From Azolla caroliniana (Eukaryota; Polypodiophyta): a DNA stretch of 64,000 nucleotides. The DNA lies in assembly GCA_043228905.1 (NCBI GenBank), contig JBHGNT010000006.1, positions 15,562,001-15,626,000 of the forward strand, written 5' to 3'. The notes below the pieces were generated by a model, which was not told where the DNA came from, ran no database searches, and worked only from the letters and a program-made list of their open reading frames with translations. Each line of letters begins with the position of its first letter. Position 1 is the stretch's first letter. Of this stretch, positions 1 to 11,264 are shown piece after piece. Both the position numbers and the translations under genes were made by a program.

Positions 1-563
1 TTCTTCATTTGTTCTCATCAACCGGCTCGCTAGGTACTTCCTCTTCTACTTCAGTTGGTTCATCATCCGATTCGAAGTCAGCTACTTCATCATCTTCTTC
101 TTCGGATCCGACCGGATTCCTTACGGTCGATCTGGCTCCGGATCTGACTCTGTATCCACATCTGGCTTCCGACTGTTCGTCGATCGATCTGACTCCTTGT
201 CCGGATCCGGTCAGCTCACCTTGTTCTTCAGTCGGCATTCGACTTCCAACTGGTTGGGAGGATGTATTTGAATTCTCTTTCTCCTAGTCAACAATAGTCT
301 TGTCCTCCATGAAGTCTATATCTCTGCTCCCGATCACCTTCTTGATGGCTAAGTCTCATAGCCGGTAGCCAAACTCTTTGTTGTCGTATCCTAGGAATAT
401 GCATGGTAGAGTCTTCGGGTCCAATTTTCTCCTCTAGTCCTTTGCTACATGCACATAGGCAAGATAACCAAACACCCTCAAAGGCCGGTACGTCACGTCT
501 TTGCCGTTCCACACCCTTTGTGGAATATCTCCGTCCAAGGGTACTAAGGGCGATCATCATCGT
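1..563 (-). pseudogene. Ty1/copia pol fragment (integrase end to RT linker)
   Basis: Read on the minus strand, this stretch gives the copia segment after the integrase core. It includes a block ending VFGYLAYVHVAKD, then LDPKTLPCIFLGYDNKEFGY and an acidic linker rich in E and D that normally precedes the reverse transcriptase. It lines up with the better preserved copia at 26594-27034. Stops and frameshifts break it. It is the 3' continuation of the minus-strand element at 2656-4750 and is cut from it by the plus-strand copia piece at 564-2655. The RT and RNase H of this element lie beyond the window edge or are lost. Confidence 0.75.
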
Positions 564-694
564 TGTTGGGATAAAAGTCACACTCCGCCCATCTTGTATC
601 TCTAGTATGAACACATAGCTAACCTAACTATATAAGTGGGTTACTTACCTTGTAAAGAAGAGTTCAAAGGTTAATGCAACATAGTATTCTTTGA

Positions 695-786
<92 letters not shown>

Positions 787-884
787 GCAACTATTTGTTT
801 TCATCCTCTTGAATCATTGTTTCTGTTGTTTTCTAGACTCATTGAGAGGTCCTTAATCACGATTCCGCACAAACGACTTCAACA
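564..884 (+). repeat. 5' LTR of plus-strand copia fragment
   Basis: It starts TGTTGGGA at the break in the minus-strand copia and ends in CTTCAACA. It is followed directly by a primer site with the initiator-Met-tRNA pattern. TG...CA ends, the primer site and downstream gag support the call. A long CT microsatellite lies inside it. No matching 3' LTR is present, so the element is truncated. Confidence 0.75.
699..784. repeat. (CT)43 microsatellite inside an LTR
   Basis: Uninterrupted CT dinucleotide run of about 86 bp in the LTR of the plus-strand copia fragment. Similar CT or TG runs sit in other copia LTRs here. Confidence 0.97.
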
Positions 885-886
885 AG

Positions 887-897
887 TGGTATCAGAG
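887..897 (+). other. copia primer binding site
   Basis: TGGTATCAGAG, two bases after the LTR end at 884, matches the usual plant copia primer site complementary to initiator Met tRNA. It fixes the orientation and the LTR boundary. Confidence 0.85.
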
Positions 898-951
898 TGA
901 TTTGCAATCCATTCGCAACAACAACACAAATCTGAGAAGAGAAGAATCGGA

Positions 952-2655
952 TGAAGGGAAGAACCGGGTCAAAAAAATCTTACTTCCTACAGAACATGGC
1001 TTCTACATCCGATATAGGAATAGAAATCTGAATGTTTGATGACAAAAACTTTGCCCTATGGAAGGAGATGATACAATATGTATTTATCATATAGCATCAA
1101 ATCGAGGCAATACATCACAACAACAAGCTAGTCTCGATGACAGCAGATGAATGGCCTTCACTGGATGAAATAGCCAGGTCGACCATTCGAATCCATCTAG
1201 CCGAGAACGTCTACTTCAGCATAGCCAAAGAGATGATGACATTTACCTTGTGGGAGAAACTCCAGGCCATTTATGAGAAATAGTCCTCCTCATCAAAGCT
1301 CATATTGATCTGACAGTTGTTCAATATGAAGATGAGAGAGACAGATCCGGCGACCTCCCACATTAACACCTTCAGTCGGGTGTTATCCGAACTCTCCTCC
1401 CAGAGGATTAACTTCGAAGAAGAAGTGAAAACCCTTGCTTTACTTTCGAGCTTGCCGGCGAGTTGGGAGGTATTCTGCACGACTTTCACCAACAACTGTC
1501 CAAAGCTGAATCTGGACGAAACAATCGAACAAGTCCTTACTGAGGATATCTAACGAAAATCGATGGGCCTCACCATCAACAACTCATCAGAAGCCCACTA
1601 CTCGACTGAGCCAACCGGAAGTACCGATCGATGAACCAGTTGGTCAAGAAAGAGAGAGAATCGATAGCGGTCGAAGTCGAGAAATAGCCGACCAGGTGAT
1701 TTATGCACGCACTGCAAAAAAGTCAATCACAACATTTTCGACTGTTGGTCGACCAAGAGGAAGGAGAACAGTCCAAGATTCAAGCGGAACTCAAGATGAT
1801 CCAACTCGAACCGTTCTCTAGTCGGCAACCAAATCAATGTTGTCTACTCCCGATTAGGAGAAAACCTCTCTCTAGAAGACTCGGTGATTAGAGAAGTCCT
1901 CTACAGTGCGCAGACGCACAAATGTAGTTATTGAACTTCGGAGCCACATTTCACATAATCCCCAATTCGAATGGTTTTCTAACTATTCTATCGGAGCCAG
2001 CGGCACATTCTGACTGGGCAATGGGCAGGAGTGCAGAATAGCAGGGATCAAAGAGGTCCTCATCCAATTGTCGAATGGCAATACCATCATCCTACACCAA
2101 GTCTGGGACGTACCTACGCTAAAGAGGAATCTGGTCTCCATTGGCATGTTAGTTGAAGCCGGGTACATAACGACTCTTAGTGAGTCATCATGGATGATCA
2201 ACCAAGGAAATTTGAAAATCAGGAGTGGATGCAAGCACAATAACTTGTATCCACTAATGGTGATCAGTCCACAAGGGGTCGTGAACATAGCCGAATGTGG
2301 GACTTAAACCTTTAGTATAGCCGACTTGGCCATATGTCACAAGCTGGACTAGAACAACTAATGGTGATCGGCTACATCCCGAAGCTCCAGACAAAGACGA
2401 AATTTTGTGAGCATTGTTGTGACGGGAAAGAATCTCGAAGTTTGCACTCTCTCCACTATGAGACGATACAACTCCTAGAATTGGTCCACACATATATATG
2501 TGGGCCAATGCCCGAGAGGTCACTAGGAGACTCCCGATACTTCATCACATTTGTAGATGATTGTACATGGAAGGTCTAGGCCTACTCGATTAGGTCGAAA
2601 GACGAAGCGCTCGCGGTCTTCTCTGTGTGGTTGGCCGAAGTAGAGAACTACACCA
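952..2655 (+). pseudogene. Ty1/copia gag-protease-integrase, broken
   Basis: The plus-strand reading gives a UBN2-type copia gag (KNFALWKEMIQY, then MKMRETDPATSHINTFSRVL around 1317-1550). A degenerate zinc knuckle follows near 1700-1760 (CTHCKKVNHNIFDCW). A protease-to-GAG_pre-integrase region lies around 2068-2300, and an integrase start (TFVDDCTW) near 2550-2575. Many stops and small shifts break the frame. At about 2655 it changes abruptly into minus-strand copia, so the rest of integrase, RT, RNase H and the 3' LTR are missing. It inserted into the minus-strand copia (1-563 plus 2656-4750) and then lost its 3' half. Confidence 0.75.
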
Positions 2656-4203
2656 ATGACTTCAATAAACACTTCAACCCAAAACACCTTGAACAGTTTT
2701 GCATGTGCAAGCATGCTCCAGGTTCTCTCCATGACAGTCCAGTTTATTCTCTCAGCCATCTCGTTCAGCTCTGGCATCTTCGGCACGATGTATTCAAGTT
2801 GGATTCCCTTCAATCGACAATACTCCTCAAACAACCCTTGGTATTCTCCTCCATTGTCTTCTCGAACCGCTTTCAGCTTCTGGTCAGTCTCTCTCTTGGC
2901 TTTCGCTTGGAAATCCTTGAGGACCAACAACACCTGGTTACTTGATCTTCAATACGGAAGCCCAAAACTTCTTGTTGTAGTCGTCTATGAAGGTCACAAA
3001 ATAATGTGAACCAACATGAAACTTTGTATCTACATGACATACATCTGTATGCACGAGTTCTAACAACATCTTCTTCCTCATCGGGGGCTTGGATCAGAAG
3101 GAGGCTCTGTTCTACTTTCCAACCAAGCAATTGGTGCACTTCTCAAGATGCACATTCTTTATCTCCGGTATGAGATTTTCGTCGGCAAGCTTCTGCATCC
3201 CCTTCTCACTCATGTGGCATAGCCTCTTGTGCCACAACTCACTGGTTGTGTTGGCTGCCACATTTACTTCCTCCCAGCATAATCCGGCATGCATCAAATA
3301 CAATGTGTTTGACTTTCGGGCTCGGGCCACAATCAGGTTTCCCTTGTAGAATTTTATAGTGTCATTCCGGAAGCTACTCGTGTAGCCTTCAACATCTAGC
3401 TGATCGACTGATATCACATTCAATCTGACCTCCGGAATGTGTCACACATTTTTCAGCACCAATCTGCACCTAGTTGAAGTTAACAAGCACATATCTCCAA
3501 TACCGATGATTCGGCATGCTCCTGGTCCCTCATTTCCCATCTCCACAAAACCGTGGTCTCCGGTTGTGTATGATGAGAAGCATTTCCGGTCGGGGGTCAA
3601 GTGGAATGACACTCTGAAGTCGACCACCCACGTCATTTTGTCGCTAACAAGGTTCACTTCATTTTGCTCGCTAATCAACAACTCCTCACTTGTTGAGATC
3701 ATTGAGGTGCATTTTCTATCCGGAATCTTATTCTGCTCTACACCATCAACTCCCACTTTGTCTTTCTGGAAGTGTCGACAATTCTTTTAGAAGTGCCCCG
3801 ACTTCCCACAATAGAAGCAAGTGGGCCTCCCCCTCGACTTTGACCTCGTCCCTGACTTTTCCCTATTCTAGGGACTTCTATTCCGGCCTCTTCCCTAGTT
3901 CATGTCACCTTTTGTGACTAAGGCCTTCGAGTCGGTTATGGACTCTCTGTCCTTTCTGCGAGCTTTCTCATTTAACAAGCTCGACTTCACCGTCTCGAGG
4001 GATAAATTCTTCCCTTCTGGTCTGGCGTTTCCTAATGTGACAACTGGCGTTTCCTAGTTGTCAAGAAGGGTTTACATACAAGCATACACCTTTACATACA
4101 AGCATATCCCGCATCTTCGACTTCCACACATAGTAGTTGGAGCCGGTTAGCTTGAACATTCCACCGAATGAATCTTCTATTTTCTTTCACTTAAGGTTAT
4201 GAA
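2656..4203 (-). pseudogene. Ty1/copia gag-protease-integrase (Tork-like), broken
   Basis: Minus-strand reading in order: gag start (SFGGMFKLTGSNYYVWKSKM, near 4170-4090) with a large internal gag deletion; CCHC knuckle CFYCGKSGHF near 3800-3830; protease region TWVVDFRVSFHLT (3442-3756), where the usual DSGAS active site has become DFRVS; GAG_pre-integrase LWHKRLCHMSEKGMQ with CTNCLVGK (3112-3423); and integrase with VREDNGGEY and ELNEMAERIN (2660-2930). The family is the same as copia A at 23315-39363. Integrase resumes at 563 after the inserted plus-strand copia. Confidence 0.8.
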
Positions 4204-4221
4204 CCTTGCTCTAATACCAAT
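4204..4221 (-). other. copia primer binding site
   Basis: On the minus strand, ATTGGTATTAGAGCAAGG lies next to the LTR. It differs by one base from the standard initiator-Met-tRNA site TGGTATCAGAGC. Confidence 0.8.
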
Positions 4222-4750
4222 TGTTAGGGAATGAGACTTAGACACAACCGAATGACAAGCAGAAGTAGGGAAAACAAAGTGTTAAACACAAAGATGATGC
4301 AACGGCACAGTCACAGAAGACGTTAACGTGGAAAACCATGTAATGGGAAAAACCACGGGAGCCGACAGACTCCGAACTCTTCCACTATAAGAATAGAGAA
4401 TACAAGGAGACTCACAGGCAACAACCTTGAGCTCATCTTCGTCTAACTAATGGTTGCACACACACTCACTCTCTACTCCACACACAGATTACAACTCTGT
4501 GTACAGTGATAACTAACTTTGCGACAACACACGCTTTGACTTTCACACACATATATAATGATTTGCCCAAGGTGTATTTATACTAATACACACTATGGGC
4601 TATTTACAAATATAGCCTCTAATTGGCCACGGCTCGATTGGGTTTCCGAATGCTTTCCATATGTCTATTGAATGTCTTCCGACTGAAACGGTTCCTCGTC
4701 CGGAACCGGCTGTTCAATGCGTCCCATCCGAAGGGACTTGTTTCCCAACA
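4222..4750 (-). repeat. 5' LTR of minus-strand copia
   Basis: 529 bp bounded by TGTTAGGGAA and TTTCCCAACA, which are near-inverted ends. The primer site is adjacent on the left. A TATA-like element (GTATAAATAC read on the minus strand) lies near 4570-4585. The interrupted hairpin motif GTGGAAAACC...GGGAAAAACCAC is at 4328-4356. It is related to the solo LTR at 10257-10711. Confidence 0.85.
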
Positions 4751-5670
4751 AGCGGTTGCATTTTTCGTACCAATGAATACCCAATTGTTCTTAAACTATA
4801 TTTACTTCTCACATTGTGCTTTATTTTAAGACCATGGATATTGTAACAAGGATTAAAGTTCTCTAAACCTCTCACACATACATGACTACACTGCATCGGT
4901 TATAAAAAAGGCATGGATAATTTTCAATGTACAATGTTGAACCAAAACCAAGGTTTGGTTCACAAAATGTGGAAAGGTCATATGTGCCCAAAACCAATGA
5001 CACTTTTATTCATTTTCTATTGAACCACCATGTCTCCTACCCTCTTTTATGAACATCAGCTTCATTTTCATTGATATTATTATGGAAATGTGTCCATCAC
5101 CTTTTTCCCTAAAAATACAACGGGACAAAGCTCCAAGACATTTTATTGCTCCGTGGGCAATCTTTCGCTCCAACATTCGCTCATCATTATGATTGTATAA
5201 CATGAGTTTGCTGTATAAATACAACTGAATTATTTTAAACCTACCATTTCTCACATCCCAACCCCAGCCTCCCATCTAAGAAGGTCCATCCATGTAGTCC
5301 TCAACAGTATTTCAATCTATACATACATTTGGGGTTATGCAGGAAAACGTTTCCACTTGTAAATAAAATACAAACCATTTGCATAAACAAAGCCGACTAA
5401 ATACTTCTTTTTCCATCAATAACAAAAATGGGGCATCAGAGTTGCATTCATGTGAAATCCTTTTCTGCTTTTCATTGGGAGTAGGAATAGGAAATTTTAA
5501 TTTGTGCTATAATACATTTGAGAAGCATTACCCATTTGTCGTAAGCAACAACGGATTACACCTTACGTCAAGAGATTCAATAAATAAATACAATGGGTAG
5601 GAATCACAATCTTGCAAAAAGACTCTTCTTCCCCATATAACTATGTGAGATAAGAGGGAATGTAATGAAG
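4751..5670. other. intergenic, AT-rich, no gene seen
   Basis: AT-rich sequence between the copia LTR and the end of the GNAT gene. No conserved ORF, RNA gene or repeat was recognised. The part nearest 5670 is probably the 3' UTR and polyadenylation region of the GNAT gene. Confidence 0.6.
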
Positions 5671-7253
5671 CTATTCTATAATACACCGAGAAGCACTTTT
5701 TGCTAAGACGACTCGACGCCTCTTACCAAACCATTTGCTTAGCCACCATGGGTCAATGGAGATGATTTTGTAGCCATTTCTTGCATATAGCAACCTTGCT
5801 GCTTTGTCATCCTCATAGGCTTGAAGCACAAGAACCTCAAAACCCCATTCCGATGCTATCAAGTCACAAGCCTCAAGTAGAACAGTTGCTACCTTTTGCC
5901 TTCTGATCTCGGAAAAAATAAACGATAATTCTTAAAGCACTAAGTGTATAATCCTCTCTAGCTAAATAAAAGTAACATAAATAGATAAATAAAAACACCC
6001 ATAAAATGAGAGATTCAAACAAGAAAAAAAGGGAATAAGAATCTATCCTATTTTGCTCTCTGAAAAATAACTACTCTTCATTTCTATTTCTTCGGTTTCA
6101 TTTTCAAATGATGGCCATGTGAACCTCAGACCAAAGTATAAGAATCTACAATATAAGGACATCAACCATTTGAAGGAAATTTGATGGAAACTTGATGCAT
6201 GCAATGCGACTAGGTTATCCTAGGAACATAGCCCATATCCGATAGTGATTTTTGTTTTAACTTTTGTTTTAATACTTTTGTCATCATACATTGCAACATA
6301 AGCTTTTAATGCATGGTAACGACCAAGCCATATTTGAATTTTAGACACATATAACTCGACGTTTGGATTTGAATCTACTCTTATAATGTTGGAACACACT
6401 TCTACAGAGCATGTTTTGCCTTCTTCTTGTTTTGGGCCCTAGATAATAAACTCAAATATCCATTACCTTCATTCAAGCAGAGATAATTAAAAATCCAGCA
6501 AAACACAAAACTCATATTCCTGGGCCAGACAATATGTTACATATCTTCATTGTGCATTATTTCTTAAGAACCTTGCTCATCAAATGTACTGAAGTGATGA
6601 TCATGAGTTTTAGGCATCCAATTTGACTATGACCAGATAGCCTCCTTTGTACATACAAACAAAAGCCATACATCTCCATACACAAGAATTTCATTTCATA
6701 TCTATTATTATTTATCAAACGAATATATACATACAAAAACACAACACAAGTACTACAAGCACGTACATTTCTTATCTCCCAATGATCGATCAAATATATA
6801 CATACACACACATAAACATGCTTGCATTTCAATCTATTTATGATTTATTAAATGAAGCACCTGTATGCATTATCCACAGCCATCCCACTGATGTATAAGT
6901 ATTCACTTGTACCAGGAAAACACATCAACACATTTGCATCAGCCATAGCCGCAGCATCCACTGCACCAACTATCTTCCCTCCTCCACCCTCTGCTGAATC
7001 AGGTACTGCAGCTAAACATGCAAACCTATTATTGAACAAAGAAAGAGAAAGATATTTCAAACTTGCATCCATTAAAGATGACTTTATATGAATGCATGCA
7101 AACATATAGGATGTGTTAAATGTATGCCAAGAATTTAAGCAAAAAATGTGCAAACAATGAGACGACACCTGTTAGGCCCAGCATTGCGAATTTTGTATAG
7201 GATACTGCTCAAAACCTCAGCCTGCATGAAGAAGAACATTCAGCGATACAACG

Positions 7254-7291
<38 letters not shown>

Positions 7292-8028
7292 GTATATGTA
7301 TATATATGGAGAGAGCGAAAGAGAGATGAGAAATGTCTGAGAAGAAATTGTGGAGTAATTTAATAATTGCACCAAGCAAGAAGAACTAGGGAATCCCTTC
7401 TGAGTTTTCCATTACCTCCACACACACACACAGAGGAAAAAACTAAATGGCCTTTGTCAACCCGCTCCTCAGAAAATTGTTGTTATTATAATGTGTTAAC
7501 CCTTCAATGGAATTGGGAGAAATAATGAAAATGCTAGGAGCGTGTAATTGTCGTGGAAGTATGAGCAGAAGAAAGAAAACAAACCTTGAAGAGGTAGAAG
7601 AAGAAATCGTTCAGAAAGGGTGTTGGAGTATGGAAGACCTGTGCTTGAAGTTGAGCAAATCTTCGAAGCATCTCTAAATCATTGTGGTTTACAAGGAGAA
7701 CTCCCCACCCATGAGAAACACAGAGAAATCCTGATGCGTTCCTCTGAGCATCTTCTTCTTTAATTACCTGTGGAAAAGAAATGACTGCTTCTTCTACTAC
7801 TTGTGTTTGTTCAAGTCCGACCTCGTTAATAGGAGAGGCAGAACATGGACAGACTGGAGCGATGGAAGCTTTGGATGTGAGTTTTAACCACGTTTCTTGA
7901 GGAAATCCAAGTCGGTAAGCATGAAGCTTTCTGTGATTAGCAACAGTATACGATAGCGATGTTGGAGCAGTACAGTCGAAATGTAGATCAAACGGAGCTC
8001 TGCTTATGACGAAATGAAGAGTCGACAT
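5671..8028 (-). CDS. GNAT-family N-acetyltransferase, probably plastid-targeted (4 exons)
   Basis: GNAT enzymes transfer acetyl from acetyl-CoA to an amino group on protein or small-molecule substrates. Exons on the minus strand are 8028-7585, 7221-7169, 7025-6861 and 5902-5671. All introns are GT...AG and phases match, giving 297 residues from ATG at 8028 to TAG at 5671. The N-terminal ~70 residues are rich in S, T and A with few acids, like a transit peptide. The core starts near residue 120 (PFLNDFFFYLFKAEVLSSIL) and continues through FACLAAVPDS to EYLYISGMAVDNAYRRQKVA, the strand-4 and acetyl-CoA loop region where most GNATs have R/Q-x-x-G-x-G/A. The G is replaced by K (RRQKVA). The end has VLQAYEDDKAARLLYARNGY, typical of motif B. 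It resembles plant plastid GNAT proteins of the Arabidopsis At4g28030 type. The substrate is unknown. It is the only intact host gene seen. Confidence 0.9.
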
Positions 8029-8301
8029 GAAGAAGACAGAATTGCAAAGATACAGAGGAAACCCTAATCCTACAGAACAGAAGAGAAGAGAAGAGAGTGA
8101 AGAGAGTAGTGAGCAGAAAGGGAATTAGAGGAAAAACCCTAACCCTAGGAAGGACAGCGAGAGTGGATCCATCCATCCGACGGGGGCGGGGCATCTGCGC
8201 GTGCGCCACGTGGACATAGGGAAATTCTCCCACGTTGCGATTAAGCTGCTGACGTGGAAGGATCCTGTTGGTGGGTTTGGCAGAGGAGGTTGGTTATGTA
8301 C

Positions 8302-8334
<33 letters not shown>

Positions 8335-8564
8335 TGTACATATACATATGTATACGGTTTAGGGGTTAGGGTTAGGGTTATATAAAATCTCTCCTCTTTT
8401 TTTCCTCTTTCCTCTCCCCTCTCCATGACTTTGCACTTGCGTGTCCTCCCTCCCTCCCTCCCTCCCTTTCTTTCTTTCTTTCTTTCCAAATCCAATCGCA
8501 TGCCATCCCTTCCTCCCTCCCTCCGCTAGGGCTTCGGACCACATATAATACATATACCTCGTCC
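8029..8564. promoter_or_regulatory. GNAT upstream region: telo-boxes, TATG repeats, CT tracts
   Basis: Upstream of the GNAT start are AAACCCTAA-type telo-boxes (about 8060-8075 and 8135-8150), frequent near transcription starts of plant housekeeping genes. There is also a TATG tetranucleotide run (about 8303-8338), a telomere-like GGGTTAGGGTTAGGG stretch (about 8352-8377), and CCCT/CTTT tracts (about 8390-8525). No clear TATA box was assigned. The role as promoter is inferred from position. Confidence 0.5.
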
Positions 8565-9330
8565 AAAGAAGAGAGATGTCCAGCCACCACTATTTCTCGT
8601 TGCCCGAACACCGATTTCTCTCCGGAGAATCTTAAAGCCGCACCTTCTAACCATTGAAATACCATCTCAAAATCATTGATATGGCTTGAAACGGGGCACC
8701 CACATCTATCTTTGTCTTGGGGTTGCATTCTTCTCCAACTTCGAACAGCCTTTTATAGGATTCATGAATATCATTGAGGAAAGGCATCGTGAAATTCGGA
8801 ATGCAGTTTGTCAGTTCTTTGTTTATCATATTCATGATATGAGCCACCCGAGTTCATCGTAGCAAGGTTGACGAATAACGAAGTGGAACCTTTAAAATTG
8901 ACAATCTACAAAACTAGTCTCATCCTTACTAACCCAATGGGAATTTGCATAGTGGTGATATTTTCGCTATCTAAGGCTAGTTCAAATTAGTCATACCCTA
9001 AATGGAGATCTCCAAACGAGTAAATAGAGTTTGTTGTAAAGGTTTCGACAAATTCATCCATATTTGGCCCAACTCTAGCATTACGAATGGTAACTTAATT
9101 AATTGGCTAGAAGTCCTGGATGAATCAAAGTGTCCCATTCTTCGAGAAGGGATAATAATTTCGGTGATTCAAGAAGTCCCAATCGTTACTTTCTCTTTCC
9201 GCAATACTATTTAGCTTTGCGATATGAGTCCTTGGAACAACTCATTTTCAACATCCATGGTACATGTGGTATTGTGAATATGACCATTGGTTCTACGAGG
9301 GTAGGATCAACATGTAAATAATCAAGTGTA
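8565..9330 (-). pseudogene. degenerate Ty3/gypsy reverse transcriptase of unusual type
   Basis: The minus-strand reading gives in order a VTIRNARVGPNMDEFVETF block followed by SIYSFGDLHLGYD (palm motif A region, about 9090-8975). ENITTMQIPIGLVRMRL follows (about 8960-8900), then INKELTNCIPNFTMPFLNDI (about 8830-8770) and INDFEMVFQWLEGAALRFSG with a VVAGHL end (about 8680-8590). The order matches a Ty3/gypsy RT, and the motif style is closer to fungal gypsy elements than to common plant lineages. Frames are broken and no LTRs or other domains were found around it. Confidence 0.6.
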
Positions 9331-9339
9331 TGATTACGT

Positions 9340-9677
9340 TGTGCAGAAGTAGATTAGAGATGTGTGTGTGTGTGTATGAGAAGAGAGAGAAGATAGACAC
9401 AAGGTAGAAAAACAGAAATTGTATATTCACAAGAATATGAAAGGCAACCAATTGTTACAAAGGAAGAGAGGAGGGTGCTTACAAGGTCACCCTCTCTCTA
9501 CTCTCTCACTAAAACGACCTTCTTGGGAAAGGGAGGAAACCTTAACTAACTCTTTAACTATGTGTCATAGAAGTTATAGTCGATGACACATTAGCTATTG
9601 TTACATAGTGGTGTGTGTTCACACACTTCATTGTTCTTAAGGTTTGTTCACACTCTAGTTGAGTTTGATTCTCAACA
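9340..9677 (-). repeat. 3' LTR of a truncated minus-strand copia
   Basis: It ends CTCAACA on the plus strand and is followed by CGCCCCTTCA, a polypurine tract when read on the minus strand (TGAAGGGGCG). Copia RNase H lies directly upstream on the minus strand. The left boundary, TGTGCAGAAG, is less certain. It contains a short TG run near 9362. Confidence 0.65.
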
Positions 9678-10130
9678 CGCCCCTTCAAGCTCAACTTGGT
9701 GTAAGTTGGCTTTCGGCCTTGATGTCCGATTTCAGCTTTGGTTTTGCTCATTCATTCGCTTTCGGCTCCACTAGTGTCTCCAACATGAATTGCCGAAGTT
9801 TGTCATCTCCTAGCACTTTCGTGAAGATGTCGGTCGTTTGAAGATTCATGTTGATGTGTTGAAGGTCGACATCCCCCGCAATGACATGGTTCCGGATGAA
9901 GTGGTAGTGCAACTTGATATGCTTTGTCCGAGCATGGAATATCGGGTTTCAAGCAAGATGTATACTATTGAGATTGTCGCAGTATATTAGGATTGGATCA
10001 TTGATGGAGACGTCCAGATCCTTCAGAATCCTATTGAGCTATATGACTTCACATGTAGCCACGAGTGCGCCCCTATATTCGGCGTCTAGCTCGATAATGC
10101 AACGGTCAGTTGCTTCTTGCTGCTTTGCTA
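9678..10130 (-). pseudogene. Ty1/copia RNase H fragment
   Basis: The minus-strand reading contains ELDAEYRGALVATCEVI, PILIYCDNLNSIHLARNP, HARTKHIKLHYHFIRNHV and DIFTKVLGDDKLRQF in order. This is the second half of a copia RNase H and its C-terminus, followed by a polypurine tract and the LTR at 9340-9677. The sequence is well conserved with few stops. RT and all upstream domains are missing; the break is at about 10130. Confidence 0.8.
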
Positions 10131-10215
10131 GTCAACTTTGTTAGTAAAAAAAATACTTTTCATTTGTGAAGTCAACTTTGCTAGTCAAAAAAATACTTTT
10201 CATTTGTCAAAGAGC
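10130..10215. repeat. short direct repeat, two ~45 bp units
   Basis: Two near-identical units share GTCAACTTTG and AATACTTTTCATTTGT. They lie at the breakpoint of the copia RNase H stub. Confidence 0.8.
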
Positions 10216-10256
10216 ATGCCTTATGAATGAAAGGTCAATTGATTGAATCTAGTAGG

Positions 10257-10711
10257 TGTTAGGGAACAGGTTCCTCAGGATGGGAAGGAGAGCGTGAGTC
10301 GGAGAGAAGAGTAAGCTAAATCGGCACCTCAGTCGAATTGGGAATAATAATTGATTTGGCAAATAGCCTAATCGGCCGAAGCTGACTCAGGGTTATATTT
10401 GTAAATAATCCATATTGTGTATGAGTATAAATACACTTAGGGCAATTCATTATAGGTGTGATGAATCATTAGTGTAACAAGTGCATCAGTAAGGGGGAGA
10501 GTGAGAGAGGGAAGAAGAACTCAAGGTTATTTCCTTGAAGTTTCTTTGCGTATATTCCTCCCACCATAGTCATATTGTTCGGAGTTTGTGGACTCCTGTG
10601 GTTTTTCCCTCTTTGGGTTTTCCACTGTAAACACTTGTGTCTCTATACTCTTGTCTTTCTGTTTGTCTGTGTAGTGTCGTCTTGATCTTTGCACTCCACA
10701 TATGCACGTGA
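10257..10711 (+). repeat. solo or truncated copia LTR, plus orientation
   Basis: It starts TGTTAGGGAACAGG and shares start, TATA region (GTATAAATACACTTAG near 10430) and hairpin motif (10598-10625, reverse complement) with the LTR at 4222-4750. No primer site or coding region follows. The right end is approximate. Confidence 0.65.
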
Positions 10712-11264
10712 CAACCGCTTGTGGCCGGTGGAATCCTCATCAGTAGGATATAGAGTTAGAGGTGGTTTTCTAAAGTAGAAAAAGTTAAGAAAAAAAAGTG
10801 GAAATAAAACAAGGCGTGGATATAAAGAGCTAGGTAGAGAAAAAAGCTCATAATTTCTTAGTCCGATATCTAAATTAGAAAAGAAAACATGCATAAGAAA
10901 GTTAACTTGAAGGGCTTTCCAAGACTAGTTTGCATGTGAAATGTGAGCTACAAACAAGAAATAGGGATGAGAAGAAAAACCGTCTAACATAGACAAGCTT
11001 CCTTTTTCGGGGGAATAAAAAGCAAGCAATAGAAAGCTATAAATAAGAGCTTATTCTTAAGAAGAAGGGGGGGGGGGGGGGGGGGGAATCATCAACATCA
11101 AGAGGTAACACCGAACACAGAGCTCTCTCTTTTATACTCCGCCCACTTCTTTTCTCCATCTTTATTCCCCCTTCCTTTATAAATTATCTCTCATATAAAA
11201 ACAAACCCATTGTAACTTGATTCTTATTTTATAAAAGAATCTCTTATTTTATAATCAAGTAATG
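10712..11264. other. no gene seen; contains a (G)20 run
   Basis: AT-rich sequence without a recognisable ORF. A 20-base G homopolymer lies at 11067-11086. Confidence 0.6.

Noticed and set aside
691-900. Open frame of alternating S and L residues
   Set aside because: It is a translation of the CT microsatellite inside an LTR, not a gene.
8352-8377. True telomere end
   Set aside because: Only three or four telomere-like units, embedded in a gene upstream region; interstitial short repeat.
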